DNA from: Woronichinia naegeliana WA131
GTDB taxonomy: Bacteria > Cyanobacteriota > Cyanobacteriia > Cyanobacteriales > Microcystaceae
Length of the DNA stretch: 64,000 bases
NCBI GenBank assembly: GCA_025370055.1
Contig: CP073041.1
Span: 1,178,001 to 1,242,000 of the forward strand
Direction: 5' to 3'
The position numbers and the translations under genes were made by a program. Below, in pieces: positions 48,032-57,792 of the stretch. The notes under the pieces are model-generated. The model had not been told where the DNA came from and did no database searches. It saw nothing but the letters and a program-made list of their open reading frames with translations. Each line of letters starts with the position of its first letter. The stretch's first letter is position 1.

Positions 48032-50674
48032 ATGTCTAACGTTTCTGTTTCGAGTCTCGCGTCTGTTTATGATCAACTCACGAGTTTTGCTAATTTGAGC
48101 AATTTCTGGAGTCTGTTTGATACGGCTTTTGGGTCAAGTTATGATTACGCAACGGCGGCAAATTTTCGTTCGCAATGGCAGAGTGGGAATTTTAGTTTGT
48201 TTCCCCAGATTGAAGTTGTTAGTGGCGATGTTTTGGGTACGGCGAATGGTGCTTATGCGATTAGTACGAATAGGATTTATTTGTCGGATCGGTTTGTGAG
48301 TTCGGCGAGTCAGCAGTCTTTGGAGGCGGTGATATTAGAGGAAATTGGGCATTTTGTGGATGCTCAGGTGAATGCAACGGATACGCCAGGGGATGAGGGG
48401 GAGTTGTTTTCGGATTTGGTGCGGGGAGTGAGTGTGAGTGACTCGGAGTTGAGTCGGATGAAGGGGGAAAATGATTGGGCGGCGATCGTGGTTAATGGGC
48501 AATCTATCGCGGTGGAGCAGTCTATTACCCAGATTGGAACCTATGACACCCCAAGCTACGCTGAGGGGGTACAGGTAGTGGGTAACTATGCCTATGTCGC
48601 GGATGATTATTCAGGACTACAAATCATCAACATCAGTAACCCCGCCGCCCCCACTCTCACTGGTTCCTATGACACTACAGGCTACGCTTATGGGGTACAA
48701 GTAGTGGGCAATTATGCCTATGTCGCCGATGCTTATTCAGGACTACAAATCATCAACATCAGTAACCCCGCCGCCCCCACTCTAGCTGGTTCCTATGACA
48801 CTACAGGCTACGCTTATTGGGTACAAGTAGTGGGCAATTATGCCTATGTCGCGGATTTTTATTCAGGGCTGCAGATCATCAACATCAGTAACCCCGCCGC
48901 CCCCACTCTCACTGGTTCCTATGACACCCCAAGCTACGCTTTTGAGGTACAAGTAGTGGGCAACTATGCCTATGTCGCAGATTGGGATTCAGGGCTGCAA
49001 ATCATCAACATCAGTAACCCCGCCGCCCCCACTCTCACTGGTTCCTATGACACTACAGGCTTCGCTTATGGGGTACAAGTAGTGGGCAATTATGCCTATG
49101 TCGCGGATGATTATTCAGGGCTGCAGATCATCAACATCAGTAACCCCGCCGCTCCCACTCTCGCTGGAACCTATGACACCCCAGGCTTCGCTCAGAAGGT
49201 ACAGGAAGTGGGCAACTACGCCTATGTCGCGGATAGTGATTCAGGGCTGCAAATCATCGACATCAGTAACCCCGCCGCTCCCACTCTCGCTGGAACCTAT
49301 GACACCCCAAGCCTCGCTAATGGGGTACAAGTGGTGGGCAACTATGCCTATGTCGCGGATTATGATGGCGGTTTAAAAATCCTTGATGTCAGTGACTTCA
49401 CAAGTACACCCACCACCGTTAACCTAGCCGTCGCTCCCACCAGCGTCACCGAAGATGGCACAACTAATCTGGTCTATAGCTTCACCCGCACAGGCCCAAC
49501 CACCAACGCCCTCACCGTCAACTACAGCATTGCAGGAACAGCCGACGCAACCGACTACACAGGGGCAACCCCTGAAACAGGAAAAACCATCACTTTTGCA
49601 GCAGGTTCAGCAACAGCAACCCTAACCATAAATCCCACAGCCGATACCACCATCGAAGCTAACGAAACCGTAGCCCTCACTTTAGCAACAGGCACAGGCT
49701 ATACCATTGGAACAACGACTGCTGTAACAGGAACCATCACCAACGATGACTTACCCAGTATTAATCTGAGTCCTAATGGTCAAACCGCTGTCGAGGGCTT
49801 AACCAGTCCCCAAAACCTGAGTTATACCGTTAGCTTATCTAGTAGTAGCACTCAAACTATTACCGTTCAGTACAGCACTGCCAACGGAACTGCTTTAGCT
49901 GGCTCAGACTATACCGCTACAACGGGAACCCTCACCTTTAACCCTGGTGTCACCAATAAAACGATTTCGATTCCCATTCTCAATAATTCTGTTAATGAAG
50001 CAAATGAAACCTTTACGGTCAAGTTAACAAGTCCTACTAATGCAATCTTAGGAGGAACAGCGACAGTAACCAACACCATTACCGATACCCTTTCAGCTTC
50101 GACTACCACGACCCTAGCCGCTAATGTCGAAAATTTACTCCTGACAGGAACTACGGCTATTTATGGTACAGGTAATGCAGGCAATAACGTCATTACAGGA
50201 AACAGTGCGGCTAATACTTTAGATGGTAAAGCAGGAATCGATACTCTCACAGGCGGAACAGGAACCGATACCTTTGTTTTCCAATTTGGCCAATCTCTAG
50301 TTGCTAACAGCGATCGCATTACTGATTTTGCGATAGGAACCGATAAAATTGACTTGTTGACTCAAAGTGGTTTAGCGACAAATGCACCTACTGCTTTCAC
50401 TCGTGCGGTTGATAGTTCTGCGGCTAATTTAACTACCGTTGTTAATAACGTCTTCACTGATGCTAACGGAGCGATCGCAGGCAATCAAGCCTTAGCAATT
50501 AACAGTGCCGCTTTAGTCAAAGTTACTACTACTGGCATTACTGGGACTTATCTTGTGGTTAACGATGGCACTGCTGGCTTCCAGGCTACCAATGATCTCT
50601 TAATTAATATCACAGGCTTTACTGGTACAATTCCCGCCTTGGGAACCATTGCAGTTAATAGCTTTTTTGTTTAA
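48032..50674 (+). CDS. LVIVD-repeat, Calx-beta, RTX-like exoprotein
   Basis: The 880-residue protein starts at ATG 48032, five bases after AGGAGG. Its head (residues 1-165, including LEAVILEEIGHFVDAQVN) matches that of the 1392-residue protein. It then has seven 42-residue LVIVD-type repeats (GVQVVGNYAYVAD, GLQIINISNP), two Calx-beta domains (VTEDGTTNLVYSFTRTG; VEGLTSPQNLSYTVSL) and a shorter RTX-like tail (NTLDGKAGIDTLTGGTGTDTF) ending in a type I secretion-like domain. It is likely secreted by an ABC exporter encoded elsewhere. Half the repeat number and a shorter RTX tail explain the size difference. Confidence 0.87.
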   Translation: MSNVSVSSLASVYDQLTSFANLSNFWSLFDTAFGSSYDYATAANFRSQWQSGNFSLFPQIEVVSGDVLGTANGAYAISTNRIYLSDRFVSSASQQSLEAVILEEIGHFVDAQVNATDTPGDEGELFSDLVRGVSVSDSELSRMKGENDWAAIVVNGQSIAVEQSITQIGTYDTPSYAEGVQVVGNYAYVADDYSGLQIINISNPAAPTLTGSYDTTGYAYGVQVVGNYAYVADAYSGLQIINISNPAAPTLAGSYDTTGYAYWVQVVGNYAYVADFYSGLQIINISNPAAPTLTGSYDTPSYAFEVQVVGNYAYVADWDSGLQIINISNPAAPTLTGSYDTTGFAYGVQVVGNYAYVADDYSGLQIINISNPAAPTLAGTYDTPGFAQKVQEVGNYAYVADSDSGLQIIDISNPAAPTLAGTYDTPSLANGVQVVGNYAYVADYDGGLKILDVSDFTSTPTTVNLAVAPTSVTEDGTTNLVYSFTRTGPTTNALTVNYSIAGTADATDYTGATPETGKTITFAAGSATATLTINPTADTTIEANETVALTLATGTGYTIGTTTAVTGTITNDDLPSINLSPNGQTAVEGLTSPQNLSYTVSLSSSSTQTITVQYSTANGTALAGSDYTATTGTLTFNPGVTNKTISIPILNNSVNEANETFTVKLTSPTNAILGGTATVTNTITDTLSASTTTTLAANVENLLLTGTTAIYGTGNAGNNVITGNSAANTLDGKAGIDTLTGGTGTDTFVFQFGQSLVANSDRITDFAIGTDKIDLLTQSGLATNAPTAFTRAVDSSAANLTTVVNNVFTDANGAIAGNQALAINSAALVKVTTTGITGTYLVVNDGTAGFQATNDLLINITGFTGTIPALGTIAVNSFFV

Positions 50675-50733
50675 ATCTTAAGGGCGATCGCTTTTTTTCT
50701 GAATCGGAAAGAGGCGATCGCATTTTTTTTTAA

Positions 50734-51027
50734 TTAACTAAAAACAGCACGACAGGGAATTGTTTTTTGAATTTCCTCGCCAATTTGTTGTTCAGCTAAT
50801 CGTAACTCATAGGATTTTTGTAAATTTAGCCACAACTCAGGACTTGTTCCAAACCATTGACCTAATCGCAAGGCTGTATCTGCCGTAATTGCTCGTTGGC
50901 CGTTAAGAATTTGGGTAATTCGGTTAGTAGGAACATGAAGTTGACGAGCTAAATCGGTCGCGCTGATGCCAATTTCTTGAAGTTCATCAGCTAAAATTTC
51001 ACCAGGATGAATAGCAGGGCGTACCAT
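50734..51027 (-). CDS. higA: HigA-type antitoxin (XRE helix-turn-helix)
   Basis: The 97-residue protein has HPGEILADELQEIGISATDLARQL, HVPTNRITQILNGQRAITAD and ALRLGQWFGTSPELWLNLQ, the hallmark of HigA/VapI antitoxins. It lies 6 bp downstream of the toxin gene, the usual toxin-first order of higBA. It would neutralise HigB and repress the operon. Confidence 0.92.
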   Translation of the reverse strand: MVRPAIHPGEILADELQEIGISATDLARQLHVPTNRITQILNGQRAITADTALRLGQWFGTSPELWLNLQKSYELRLAEQQIGEEIQKTIPCRAVFS

Positions 51028-51033
51028 TTTTTT

Positions 51034-51327
51034 CTAAGTGTGATAATTAACAATTTCGATTTCCCAGGGTTCGGAATCTTCTTCTATCCATTCAAAGCAA
51101 ATCCGCCATTTATCATTAATACGAATGCTATATTGACCCTGGCGATCGCCTGATAAGGATTCAAAACGGTTACTGGGCAATAAGAGGAGATCTTGCTTAT
51201 TTTTGGCTGATTCGAGGATTTCCAATCGTTTATAGGCTTGCCTGTCAAAAGACTGAAATTCTTTAACTCTTTCCCCTCTTGCAAAACGTTCAGTTCTTTT
51301 ATCTTTATATTTTCGGCGCATAAGCAT
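51034..51327 (-). CDS. higB: HigB/RelE-type toxin
   Basis: The 97-residue protein (90 or so from the family core) has RKYKDKRTERFARGERVKEFQSF, GQYSIRINDKWRICFEW and IEIVNYHT, as in HigB mRNA interferases. The start may be ATG at 51327 or a later one. It forms a module with higA and sits between the exoprotein and Rpn copy 4. Confidence 0.9.
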   Translation of the reverse strand: MLMRRKYKDKRTERFARGERVKEFQSFDRQAYKRLEILESAKNKQDLLLLPSNRFESLSGDRQGQYSIRINDKWRICFEWIEEDSEPWEIEIVNYHT

Positions 51328-51367
51328 CCGTGAAGAAGTTACCCGTTACGTCAAGCATAACACAAGT

Positions 51368-51500
51368 CACGGCGATCGCGTTTTTCTTAATCGGGAAGAG
51401 GCGATCGCGGTTTTGAATAAATCACTGTGAACTATTCACTATCAACTATTTACTAATCGGCGATCGCGTTTTTCCTAATGAGTAAGGGGCGATCGCAGAA
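51368..51500. repeat. HIP1 cluster upstream of Rpn copy 4
   Basis: Four GCGATCGC sites with TTTTTCTTAATCGGGAAGAGG-type filler are interleaved with inverted copies of the GTGAATAGTTGATA repeat. The arrangement mirrors the upstream sides of copies 1 and 2. Confidence 0.8.
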
Positions 51501-51516
51501 ATGTTAAAATTCGTCC

Positions 51517-52311
51517 ATGTTTGATAACGTCTCCAAATTTCTAGCCGAAAACTTTTCTGAAGATTATGCTACTTGGTTGCTCGGTCGTCCCGTCACATTG
51601 ACGAAACTGAGTCCAACGGAATTATCTTTAGAACCGATTCGCGCTGATTCCCTAATATTGGAACAATCGGAAGACCTAGTATTACACCTAGAATTTCAGA
51701 CTGAACCTGATGAAACAATGGGTTTTCGGATGTTAGATTATCGAGTCAGGGTTTATCGTCGTTTTCCGCTTAAAACCATGCACCAAGTGGTTATTTATCT
51801 GAAACGAACTAAATCGGCCTTGGTTTATCAAGATAGCTTTCAACTAGGAGCAACAACTCATCATTATCGAGTCATTCGTCTTTGGGAACAGTCTTCTGAT
51901 TTATTTCTAAAAAATCAAGGTTTATTGCCTCTAGCGGTGTTAACTCAAAGTTCTGATCCCGAATTAATATTGAGACAGGTCGTAGAGGTTTTAGAGACCA
52001 TTAAGGATACTCAAATTAAAGCCAATCTAATGGCTGCAACCTCCGTTTTTGGAGGACTTGTACTAACCCCTAGGCTTATTAAAACAATTTTACGGAGTGA
52101 AATTATGAAGGAATCAGCCGTTTACCAAGAAATTCTACAGGAAGGGGAGCAGCGAGGTCTTCTAAAAGGTAAACTTGAGGGAAAACTTGAGGGCAAACTT
52201 GAGACGATTCCCCTACTGACAAAATTAGGATTATCGATCGCAGAAATTGCTGAGGAATTAGATATTGATGTTGCTTTAGTCAATCAGTTTGTGGCTAATC
52301 AGAATAATTAA
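51517..52311 (+). CDS. Rpn-like PD-(D/E)XK nuclease, copy 4
   Basis: The 264-residue protein is a mosaic. Its first 145 residues follow copies 1 and 2 (LKTMHQVVIYLKRTKSALV). Residues about 146-210 resemble copy 3 (LLPLAVLTQSSDP, VFGGLV). The C terminus again matches copies 1 and 2 (LSIAEIAEELDIDVALVNQF). Only about five tetrapeptides are present (LQEG, EQRG, LLKG, KLEG, KLEG). The nuclease residues D of RADSLIL and E-x-Q of LEFQTE are intact. Confidence 0.82.
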   Translation: MFDNVSKFLAENFSEDYATWLLGRPVTLTKLSPTELSLEPIRADSLILEQSEDLVLHLEFQTEPDETMGFRMLDYRVRVYRRFPLKTMHQVVIYLKRTKSALVYQDSFQLGATTHHYRVIRLWEQSSDLFLKNQGLLPLAVLTQSSDPELILRQVVEVLETIKDTQIKANLMAATSVFGGLVLTPRLIKTILRSEIMKESAVYQEILQEGEQRGLLKGKLEGKLEGKLETIPLLTKLGLSIAEIAEELDIDVALVNQFVANQNN

Positions 52312-52324
52312 AAATTTAGATAAC

Positions 52325-52680
52325 TATTCATCAGTGATCGCGTTTTTTCCAATGAGTAAGAGGCGATCGCTGTTTTTCTTTATCGGTAAGGGGCGATCGC
52401 TGTTTGTCTTTATCAGTAAAAGGTGATCGCGGTTTATCTTCACGGTAAGAGGACGATCGCTGTTTTTCTTCACAGTAAGGGGCGATCGCTTTTTTAATGG
52501 ATAATGGACAATTAACAATGGATAATTATCAACTATTCACTATCAACTATTCACTGAACGGCGATCGCGTTTTTAATGGACAATTGACAATGGATAATTA
52601 TTCACTATCAACTATTAACTATTAACTAAACGGCGATCGCATTTTGAGAGATGGAGGGTATTAGGCGATCACTATTTTCC
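52325..52680. repeat. HIP1 array with GTGAATAGTTGATA and TTAATTGTCC repeats
   Basis: About nine GCGATCGC or near-identical octamers alternate with TTTTTCTTTATCGGTAAGGG filler, the reverse complement of the filler at 29076-29765. Inverted copies of the GTGAATAGTTGATA and TTGTCCATTATCCATT blocks are included. No gene is present between Rpn copy 4 and aroK. Confidence 0.85.
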
Positions 52681-52737
52681 CGTTGAAATCTGACCAGATC
52701 AGGGCTAAAATCTCGAAGATGCTATTTTTAAAATTTA

Positions 52738-53310
52738 ATGACAAATTTAATGACAGAGCTATTGCAAGGTCTAAACCTCTATCTGATTGGCATGATGGGA
52801 ACGGGTAAAACAACCATTGGCTACCAACTGGCACAACAATTGGGTTATCGTTTTTTCGATACAGATGTGTTGATTGAGCGGGTAACGGGACAGACGATTA
52901 AGACACTGTTTGCAGAGTTAGGTGAGGAGAATTTTCGCGCCTTAGAAAGTCGAGTATTAGGAGAAGTTGCGGGCTGTACGCGCAGTGTCATTGCCACAGG
53001 GGGCGGTATTGTACTGCGTTCTGAGAATTGGGGCTTGCTTCGTCATGGGTTGATCATTTGGTTAGATGCACCGATCGCCCTTTTGGTGGAGCGTTTAAAG
53101 GAAGATCAAACTCGTCCGCTTCTGGCTGAAGAAGATTTGGCAACAAAATTAATCACCCTGTCAGCGCAAAGACAACATTTGTATGCCGAGGCAGATTTAC
53201 ACATCAAAATCACGGATACTCAAACACCAGAAGAGATTATTACCAACATCTTGACCCAACTACCAACTGTTTTAATCAGTTCCCAGATCAGTCAAGCGGA
53301 ACAAAATTAA
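52738..53310 (+). CDS. aroK: Shikimate kinase
   Basis: The 190-residue protein has the P-loop LIGMMGTGKTTIGYQLAQ, FFDTDVLIE (shikimate-binding Asp) and SVIATGGGIVLR. It phosphorylates shikimate in aromatic amino-acid synthesis. An in-frame ATG at 52750 is an alternative start. Its stop TAA (53308-53310) overlaps the position of the original queA stop on the other strand, before IS1 copy 2 arrived. Confidence 0.94.
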   Translation: MTNLMTELLQGLNLYLIGMMGTGKTTIGYQLAQQLGYRFFDTDVLIERVTGQTIKTLFAELGEENFRALESRVLGEVAGCTRSVIATGGGIVLRSENWGLLRHGLIIWLDAPIALLVERLKEDQTRPLLAEEDLATKLITLSAQRQHLYAEADLHIKITDTQTPEEIITNILTQLPTVLISSQISQAEQN

Positions 53311-53328
53311 GCATCCTGTTGGTTTGCA

Positions 53329-54605
53329 GGAACTGGTATCGTCTGATCAAAGTTGAAAAAAGTTATGGTGTAAGGCTTTGAGAAAATAGAAAAATAGTTT
53401 AAGACTAGACATCGGCCCGTTTTTATTATACTATTATTATTGTCATTATATCAAAGAAGAAGGAAACAGAAAACAATGTCAATATTAAAGAAAAGCTCTA
53501 TGGAAATCCTGAATGATGTTGGCTTGTGCCAAGAGAAAGAGGATGCCTTATTCAAGAAAAACTGTCCTCATTGCTATAGTGAAAACGTAAAAATACATTC
53601 TCATTATCAAACGAAAGGTAACGGGGAACGTAAAATGTTCATTTGTCAAGAATGTAGTTCTTGTTTTGCTGAGACTTATGGTAGCGTAATCGCTGGCTTA
53701 GAAACCCCATTAAGTGAAATTGTAAAAGTATTAAAAGCCAGAATGGAAGGAATAGGATTGAATGCAGCAGCCCGAGTATTTGGCTACGCGAAAACAACAA
53801 TATTGAATTGAGAAAAGAAATTATCAGGATTACAAGAGACATTATTTTTATACGCCTTAGTGAATGAATTTGTTAAATTAGTAATAGAAGGGGATGAACT
53901 ATACACAAAAGTTGGAAAAAATAAAGAAGCAAGTGCCTCTGAGGGGTGGACAATCGTGCTCATGGACAGGGCTAGCCGCTTTATTTGGCATTTAAAATGT
54001 GGTCGAAAAGAGCAGAAATTATTTCTAGAAGCAATGATGACGGTAGCGGAATTATTTGAAAGGAGTGCAGAATCTCTCCAGTTATTTACAGATGGAGAAA
54101 AGCGATATAGTCAACTGCTATTTAATATTTGTCACGAAGTATTAAGGACTGGAAAGCGAGGTCGTCCCACCAAAGTATTACCGAAGGGTCTTGTGGTAAG
54201 ACTAAAAAATAAGAGTAGTAAACGTCGAGATTCTGAGGGTAAACTAAAGAAAGTAGAAACTCCGAAACCAGAACATCCAGAGACAACAGAAAAACCAGAA
54301 GAAAAGGACGTCCATGCCAACCACGTTGAGGCATTTAATAGTGCTATCCGACGCTATTTAGCCGCCTTTCGTCGTCGTACAAATACTTATGCTAAATCTG
54401 TTGTGGGATTACAGCGAGTCCTAGATATTTTCTGGATGGTTCATAACTTTGTTCGCAGCCATTTTACTACTAGAGAAGTTCCTGCTGTAGCTCTCGGTAT
54501 AATTGAAAAAGGGTTTACTTGGGAGGACTTACTCCAAATTCGCCTGATTTCTTGAACCTCTCGTATTGCAACGTTTGTAGCTTCTAGCTAGACGATACCA
54601 GTGCC
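53329..54605 (+). mobile_element. IS1-family element, copy 2 (1277 bp)
   Basis: Ends GGAACTGGTATCGTCT and, at the right, the complement of GGCACTGGTATCGTCT are flanked by an 8-bp duplication GGTTTGCA (53321-53328, 54606-54613). It has the same length as copy 1. It inserted in the last codons of queA. Confidence 0.93.
53476..54555 (+). pseudogene. IS1-family transposase with a nonsense codon (copy 2)
   Basis: The frame matches copy 1 almost throughout, but the TGG of I-L-N-W-E-K-K is TGA at 53809-53811. The rest (53812-54555) remains open. A handful of substitutions distinguish the copies (for example A-R-V-F-G-Y for A-R-A-F-G-Y). It is therefore recently inactivated or needs readthrough. Confidence 0.88.
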
Positions 54606-55740
54606 GGTTTGCAACACCGCCCCATAAAGTGGCATCGGGGGTAATGAACATCGCATCCCCAAAGGAATAAAATCGATACTTTTCCTGAATGGCTTCTTGA
54701 TAAAGACTTAATAACCGTTCTCGACCGATTAAGGCACTGACTAACATTAATAAACTGGATTTGGGTAAGTGAAAATTGGTAATTAAACCGTCAATGATCC
54801 GCCATTGATAGCCAGGATAAATAAAAATATTGGTCTTACCGCGATAGGCTTTTAACGCTTGAATATCCTTAGCGGCAACAATTTGGGCTGCCCCTTCCAA
54901 ACTTCTGGCCACTGTTGTCCCGATCGCAATAATTCGTCCTCCCTTGGCCTTAGTTGCTTGCATTGCTTCTACCGTCACCTCTGGCACCTCAATCCATTCC
55001 TGGTGCATGGTATGTTCGAGAATATTTTCTACTTCCACCGGACGAAAGGTTCCAATTCCGACATGAAGTGTAACAGAGGCTCTTTGAACACCCTTAGCCG
55101 TTAATTTTTCAAATAATGCTTCAGTAAAATGTAACCCTGCCGTTGGAGCGGCGATCGCCCCTAAAGATTCAGCATAAATCGTTTGATACTGTTCAGGCGT
55201 TGCCTGATGCTCAGTCACATAGGGAGGAAAGGGAATAGTACCATAGCAGTCCAGTAGATCCCAGAGACTTAAACCTGATGGCGGCAAAAATTGTAACAGT
55301 CTGCCTCCTGTAGCCAGATCCCGATCAATAATTCTGGCTTTTAGGGGTGGGTCAATGGTTAAATGGGTTCCATTTTGAGGATAAAAATCGATTTCAGCCC
55401 CCACCTTTAGTCTTTTACCAGGTTTTACCAGGGCTAACCAACAATTTTCCTCTTTTTCTTCCATCAGCAAAATTTCTACCGGCGTGCCAGTGGATTTTTT
55501 ACCGTAGAGCCGAGCGGGAATGACACGAGTATTATTAAGCACTAGTAAATCCTGGGGTTGTAGCCAATCCGCTAAATTGTGAAAATAACAATGATGATGG
55601 TGTCCAAGGCTAGTATCTTTACCCTCACGACCAGAAACCACTAACAGACGAGAACGATCTCTGGGAATAACCGGCGTTTGAGCGATTAACTCAGGAGGGA
55701 GAAAATAGTCATAACTGGAAAGCTTTTGATCATCATTCAT
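54529..55740 (-). CDS. queA: S-adenosylmethionine:tRNA ribosyltransferase-isomerase, C terminus altered by IS1
   Basis: The 403-residue frame has [42 protein letters not shown] and [11 protein letters not shown], all typical of QueA, which makes epoxyqueuosine in tRNA. The last 25 residues are read from IS1 copy 2. Rejoining across the GGTTTGCA duplication gives a native end GVANQQDA and a 382-residue protein. The conserved core ends at SFGDAMFI, so activity is probably kept. It is divergent to nothing nearby and convergent with aroK. Confidence 0.93.
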   Translation of the reverse strand: MNDDQKLSSYDYFLPPELIAQTPVIPRDRSRLLVVSGREGKDTSLGHHHHCYFHNLADWLQPQDLLVLNNTRVIPARLYGKKSTGTPVEILLMEEKEENCWLALVKPGKRLKVGAEIDFYPQNGTHLTIDPPLKARIIDRDLATGGRLLQFLPPSGLSLWDLLDCYGTIPFPPYVTEHQATPEQYQTIYAESLGAIAAPTAGLHFTEALFEKLTAKGVQRASVTLHVGIGTFRPVEVENILEHTMHQEWIEVPEVTVEAMQATKAKGGRIIAIGTTVARSLEGAAQIVAAKDIQALKAYRGKTNIFIYPGYQWRIIDGLITNFHLPKSSLLMLVSALIGRERLLSLYQEAIQEKYRFYSFGDAMFITPDATLWGGVANRHWYRLARSYKRCNTRGSRNQANLE

Positions 55741-55900
55741 TGAATCTTGAATTTTCCCATTCTCAACCGACCGTTAAATTATCAATTAATTTTTAAATTT
55801 TCTCAACCTTCACGGTTAACGATAGTGACAAAAACACAAATCTAGAACAACTATCACGAGGGAAGGTACAGCACTATGATGGGGCGATCTCCCTAAGCAT

Positions 55901-55955
55901 GGGTGCGACCTTTAGTTGATGAAAAAAAGAAAGGTGTTAACATGAGATGCAGAAG
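55901..55955. mobile_element. Solo end of an ISKra4-like element
   Basis: GGGTGCGACCTTTAGTTGAT followed by GAAAAAAAGAAAGGTGTTAACATG matches the terminal 50 or so bases of the ISKra4-like element at 21258-22647. No second end or transposase remains here. Confidence 0.75.
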
Positions 55956-56000
55956 TGTTGAACGTCGAAAAAAGTCCAATAAAATCTGGTACTATAGATA

Positions 56001-56366
56001 TAGGAGTTACGCATTGTCAAAAAAGAAGAAATGTGCTAGACGGCGAAGAGAAAGGTATATTGTCATGATGCTCAAGAATAAACTGGCGAATAACAGGAAC
56101 AAATCTGATTCCGAATTAGTTTGTGTCTTCTTGTATTTCTAAAAGCTTCTTGCTCAAGGGCTTTACGGAAAAACATACATCAAACATCGTCTTTTGTACC
56201 TTCCAATGGGTGTTATTGAGCGAAAAACACGCTATCAAAGAACTTTTGAACGGGATTCAGGAGGCTCAAAGCCTTATTCTCTCGTAGCCACAAGCTCATG
56301 CGGAACTAGGGTTATTTTAACTCACATCAGATGTATTCTACCTTTTTTGTCAATGCGTAACTCCTA
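56001..56366. mobile_element. 366-bp inverted-repeat element without a transposase
   Basis: TAGGAGTTACGCATTG at the left and its complement at the right form about 25-bp inverted repeats with one mismatch. AGATA (5 bp) occurs directly on both sides (55996-56000, 56367-56371), a likely target duplication. No long frame is present, so it is a MITE or internally deleted IS. The 56372-56679 stretch downstream holds nothing recognisable. Confidence 0.78.
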
Positions 56367-56679
56367 AGATAGTGTAAAAAGCTAAAATAAGTTCCTAAAA
56401 GCCTGAAAACTTGACGGCGGCTATATTTTTCGGTAGGTTTGCATAACGCAATGGATATCATTTAACTCGCACTCAGCTTGTCTAGGGCTTTTTCTAGAGC
56501 TTAGGTCGTTCGTTTAAATGAATGAGAAACTTCTCTTCGTGATCTGTAGTCCACTGATCTGTGCAATTCTGTGGCATTAGCTATAACATTTGATTAACCT
56601 TTTTCCTCCTCTCACTTCAATCTGTCTGTTAAAATTCAGCCATTCCTTTCGGTACATAGCAAAAATACACTAATTTTCT

Positions 56680-57774
56680 ATGCTTAACATTAAAATCTTG
56701 TGCTATCTACTATCAGTGGGACTGACATTGGGGGTTATTCCACGAGTAGAGGCGTTCTCGGATGCTGCCGTTCAAACCCGTAAAGCCCAACCTTCTCAGA
56801 ATTTCTGGATGAAACAACAACAGCGATCGCCATCGGGGGAAGTTGATTTTCAGGATCCAGAAAAAGCCAAGGAACTCAGTCAGTCCTTAAATGAGAATCC
56901 TCAGACGACAAGCAGTATGCCCCAGGATGCGGAAACCCTCAGACAGTTACTCAGCGTGGAGGAAATCGCCCCACCTTCTAAAGTCAATCGTGTGTTTCCA
57001 GGTTCTAGCCTTGGTGTCCCGACCGCCTATGGGGCCCAATGGGGAGATGCTTGGTTCGGAGGAGCATTTTCTTCTGCCAATCTATTTGCTCCCAATGCAG
57101 ACGGTTCGGTTGCCCTGGGGATGGGTTTCGGAGATGCCAAGGAATCTGTGGGTTTAGAAGTCTTTACGGGGATTTTTAACCTCAGTGGTAAGAACACTGA
57201 TATTGGTGGGGTTGGGGGGAATGGCGGTGCAGTGGGTTTTAAGCTCCATCGTCGTCTGGATGATCGCGGTTACTTTGCGGTTGCCCTTGGCATGGAAAAT
57301 GCCATTCGTTGGGGAACGGAAAATGCCTATGGGGGAAACTATGATACCTATTTTGGGGTTTTCACCGGACGATTTGATTTGAACGCGCCCCCCGACTACA
57401 ATGAATCCGATTTAAAACAAGATCCTTTGCTCCAAGAACAAGCCAGAGCGATCGCCGGTCAGATCTATGATGGCTCCTATAACTATATGCCTCTGGTCGT
57501 TTCTGTTGGGCTTGGCTCAGGTGCTTTTCGTTCCAAAGGTGCTTTGGAAGCGGAGGAACAAAACGTCAATGTTTTTGCCACAGCCGGTTTGAGCATTCTG
57601 CCCCAGGTTTCCTTAATTTCCACTTGGGCAGGCTCACAATTAAATCTGGGAACTTCCATTACCCCATTCAATCATTTTCCGATTGTGCTCAATATAGGGG
57701 CTAGTGATGTAACTGGCGTTTATCCCCAGGGCACTCGTTTTATCATGTCACTCGGCTACGGCATCAAATTTTAG
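56680..57774 (+). CDS. Putative outer-membrane or secreted glycine-rich protein, 364 aa
   Basis: The protein has a signal peptide (ILCYLLSVGLTLGVIPRVEA) and a charged pro-region to about residue 110. From there alternating strands rich in Gly and aromatic residues follow (WFGGAFSSANLF, VALGMGFGD, GYFAVALGME, FIMSLGYGIKF), ending in an aromatic residue (F), as in outer-membrane beta-barrels. No family is recognised. It is 18 bp before the next gene, so the two likely form an operon. Confidence 0.75.
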   Translation: MLNIKILCYLLSVGLTLGVIPRVEAFSDAAVQTRKAQPSQNFWMKQQQRSPSGEVDFQDPEKAKELSQSLNENPQTTSSMPQDAETLRQLLSVEEIAPPSKVNRVFPGSSLGVPTAYGAQWGDAWFGGAFSSANLFAPNADGSVALGMGFGDAKESVGLEVFTGIFNLSGKNTDIGGVGGNGGAVGFKLHRRLDDRGYFAVALGMENAIRWGTENAYGGNYDTYFGVFTGRFDLNAPPDYNESDLKQDPLLQEQARAIAGQIYDGSYNYMPLVVSVGLGSGAFRSKGALEAEEQNVNVFATAGLSILPQVSLISTWAGSQLNLGTSITPFNHFPIVLNIGASDVTGVYPQGTRFIMSLGYGIKF

Positions 57775-57792
57775 GAAGGGGAGCAGTAAACC

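Noticed and set aside
55903-56142. 79-codon Lys/Arg-rich frame
   Set aside because: It runs across the solo ISKra4 end into the inverted-repeat element, so it is a chance fusion of two remnants.
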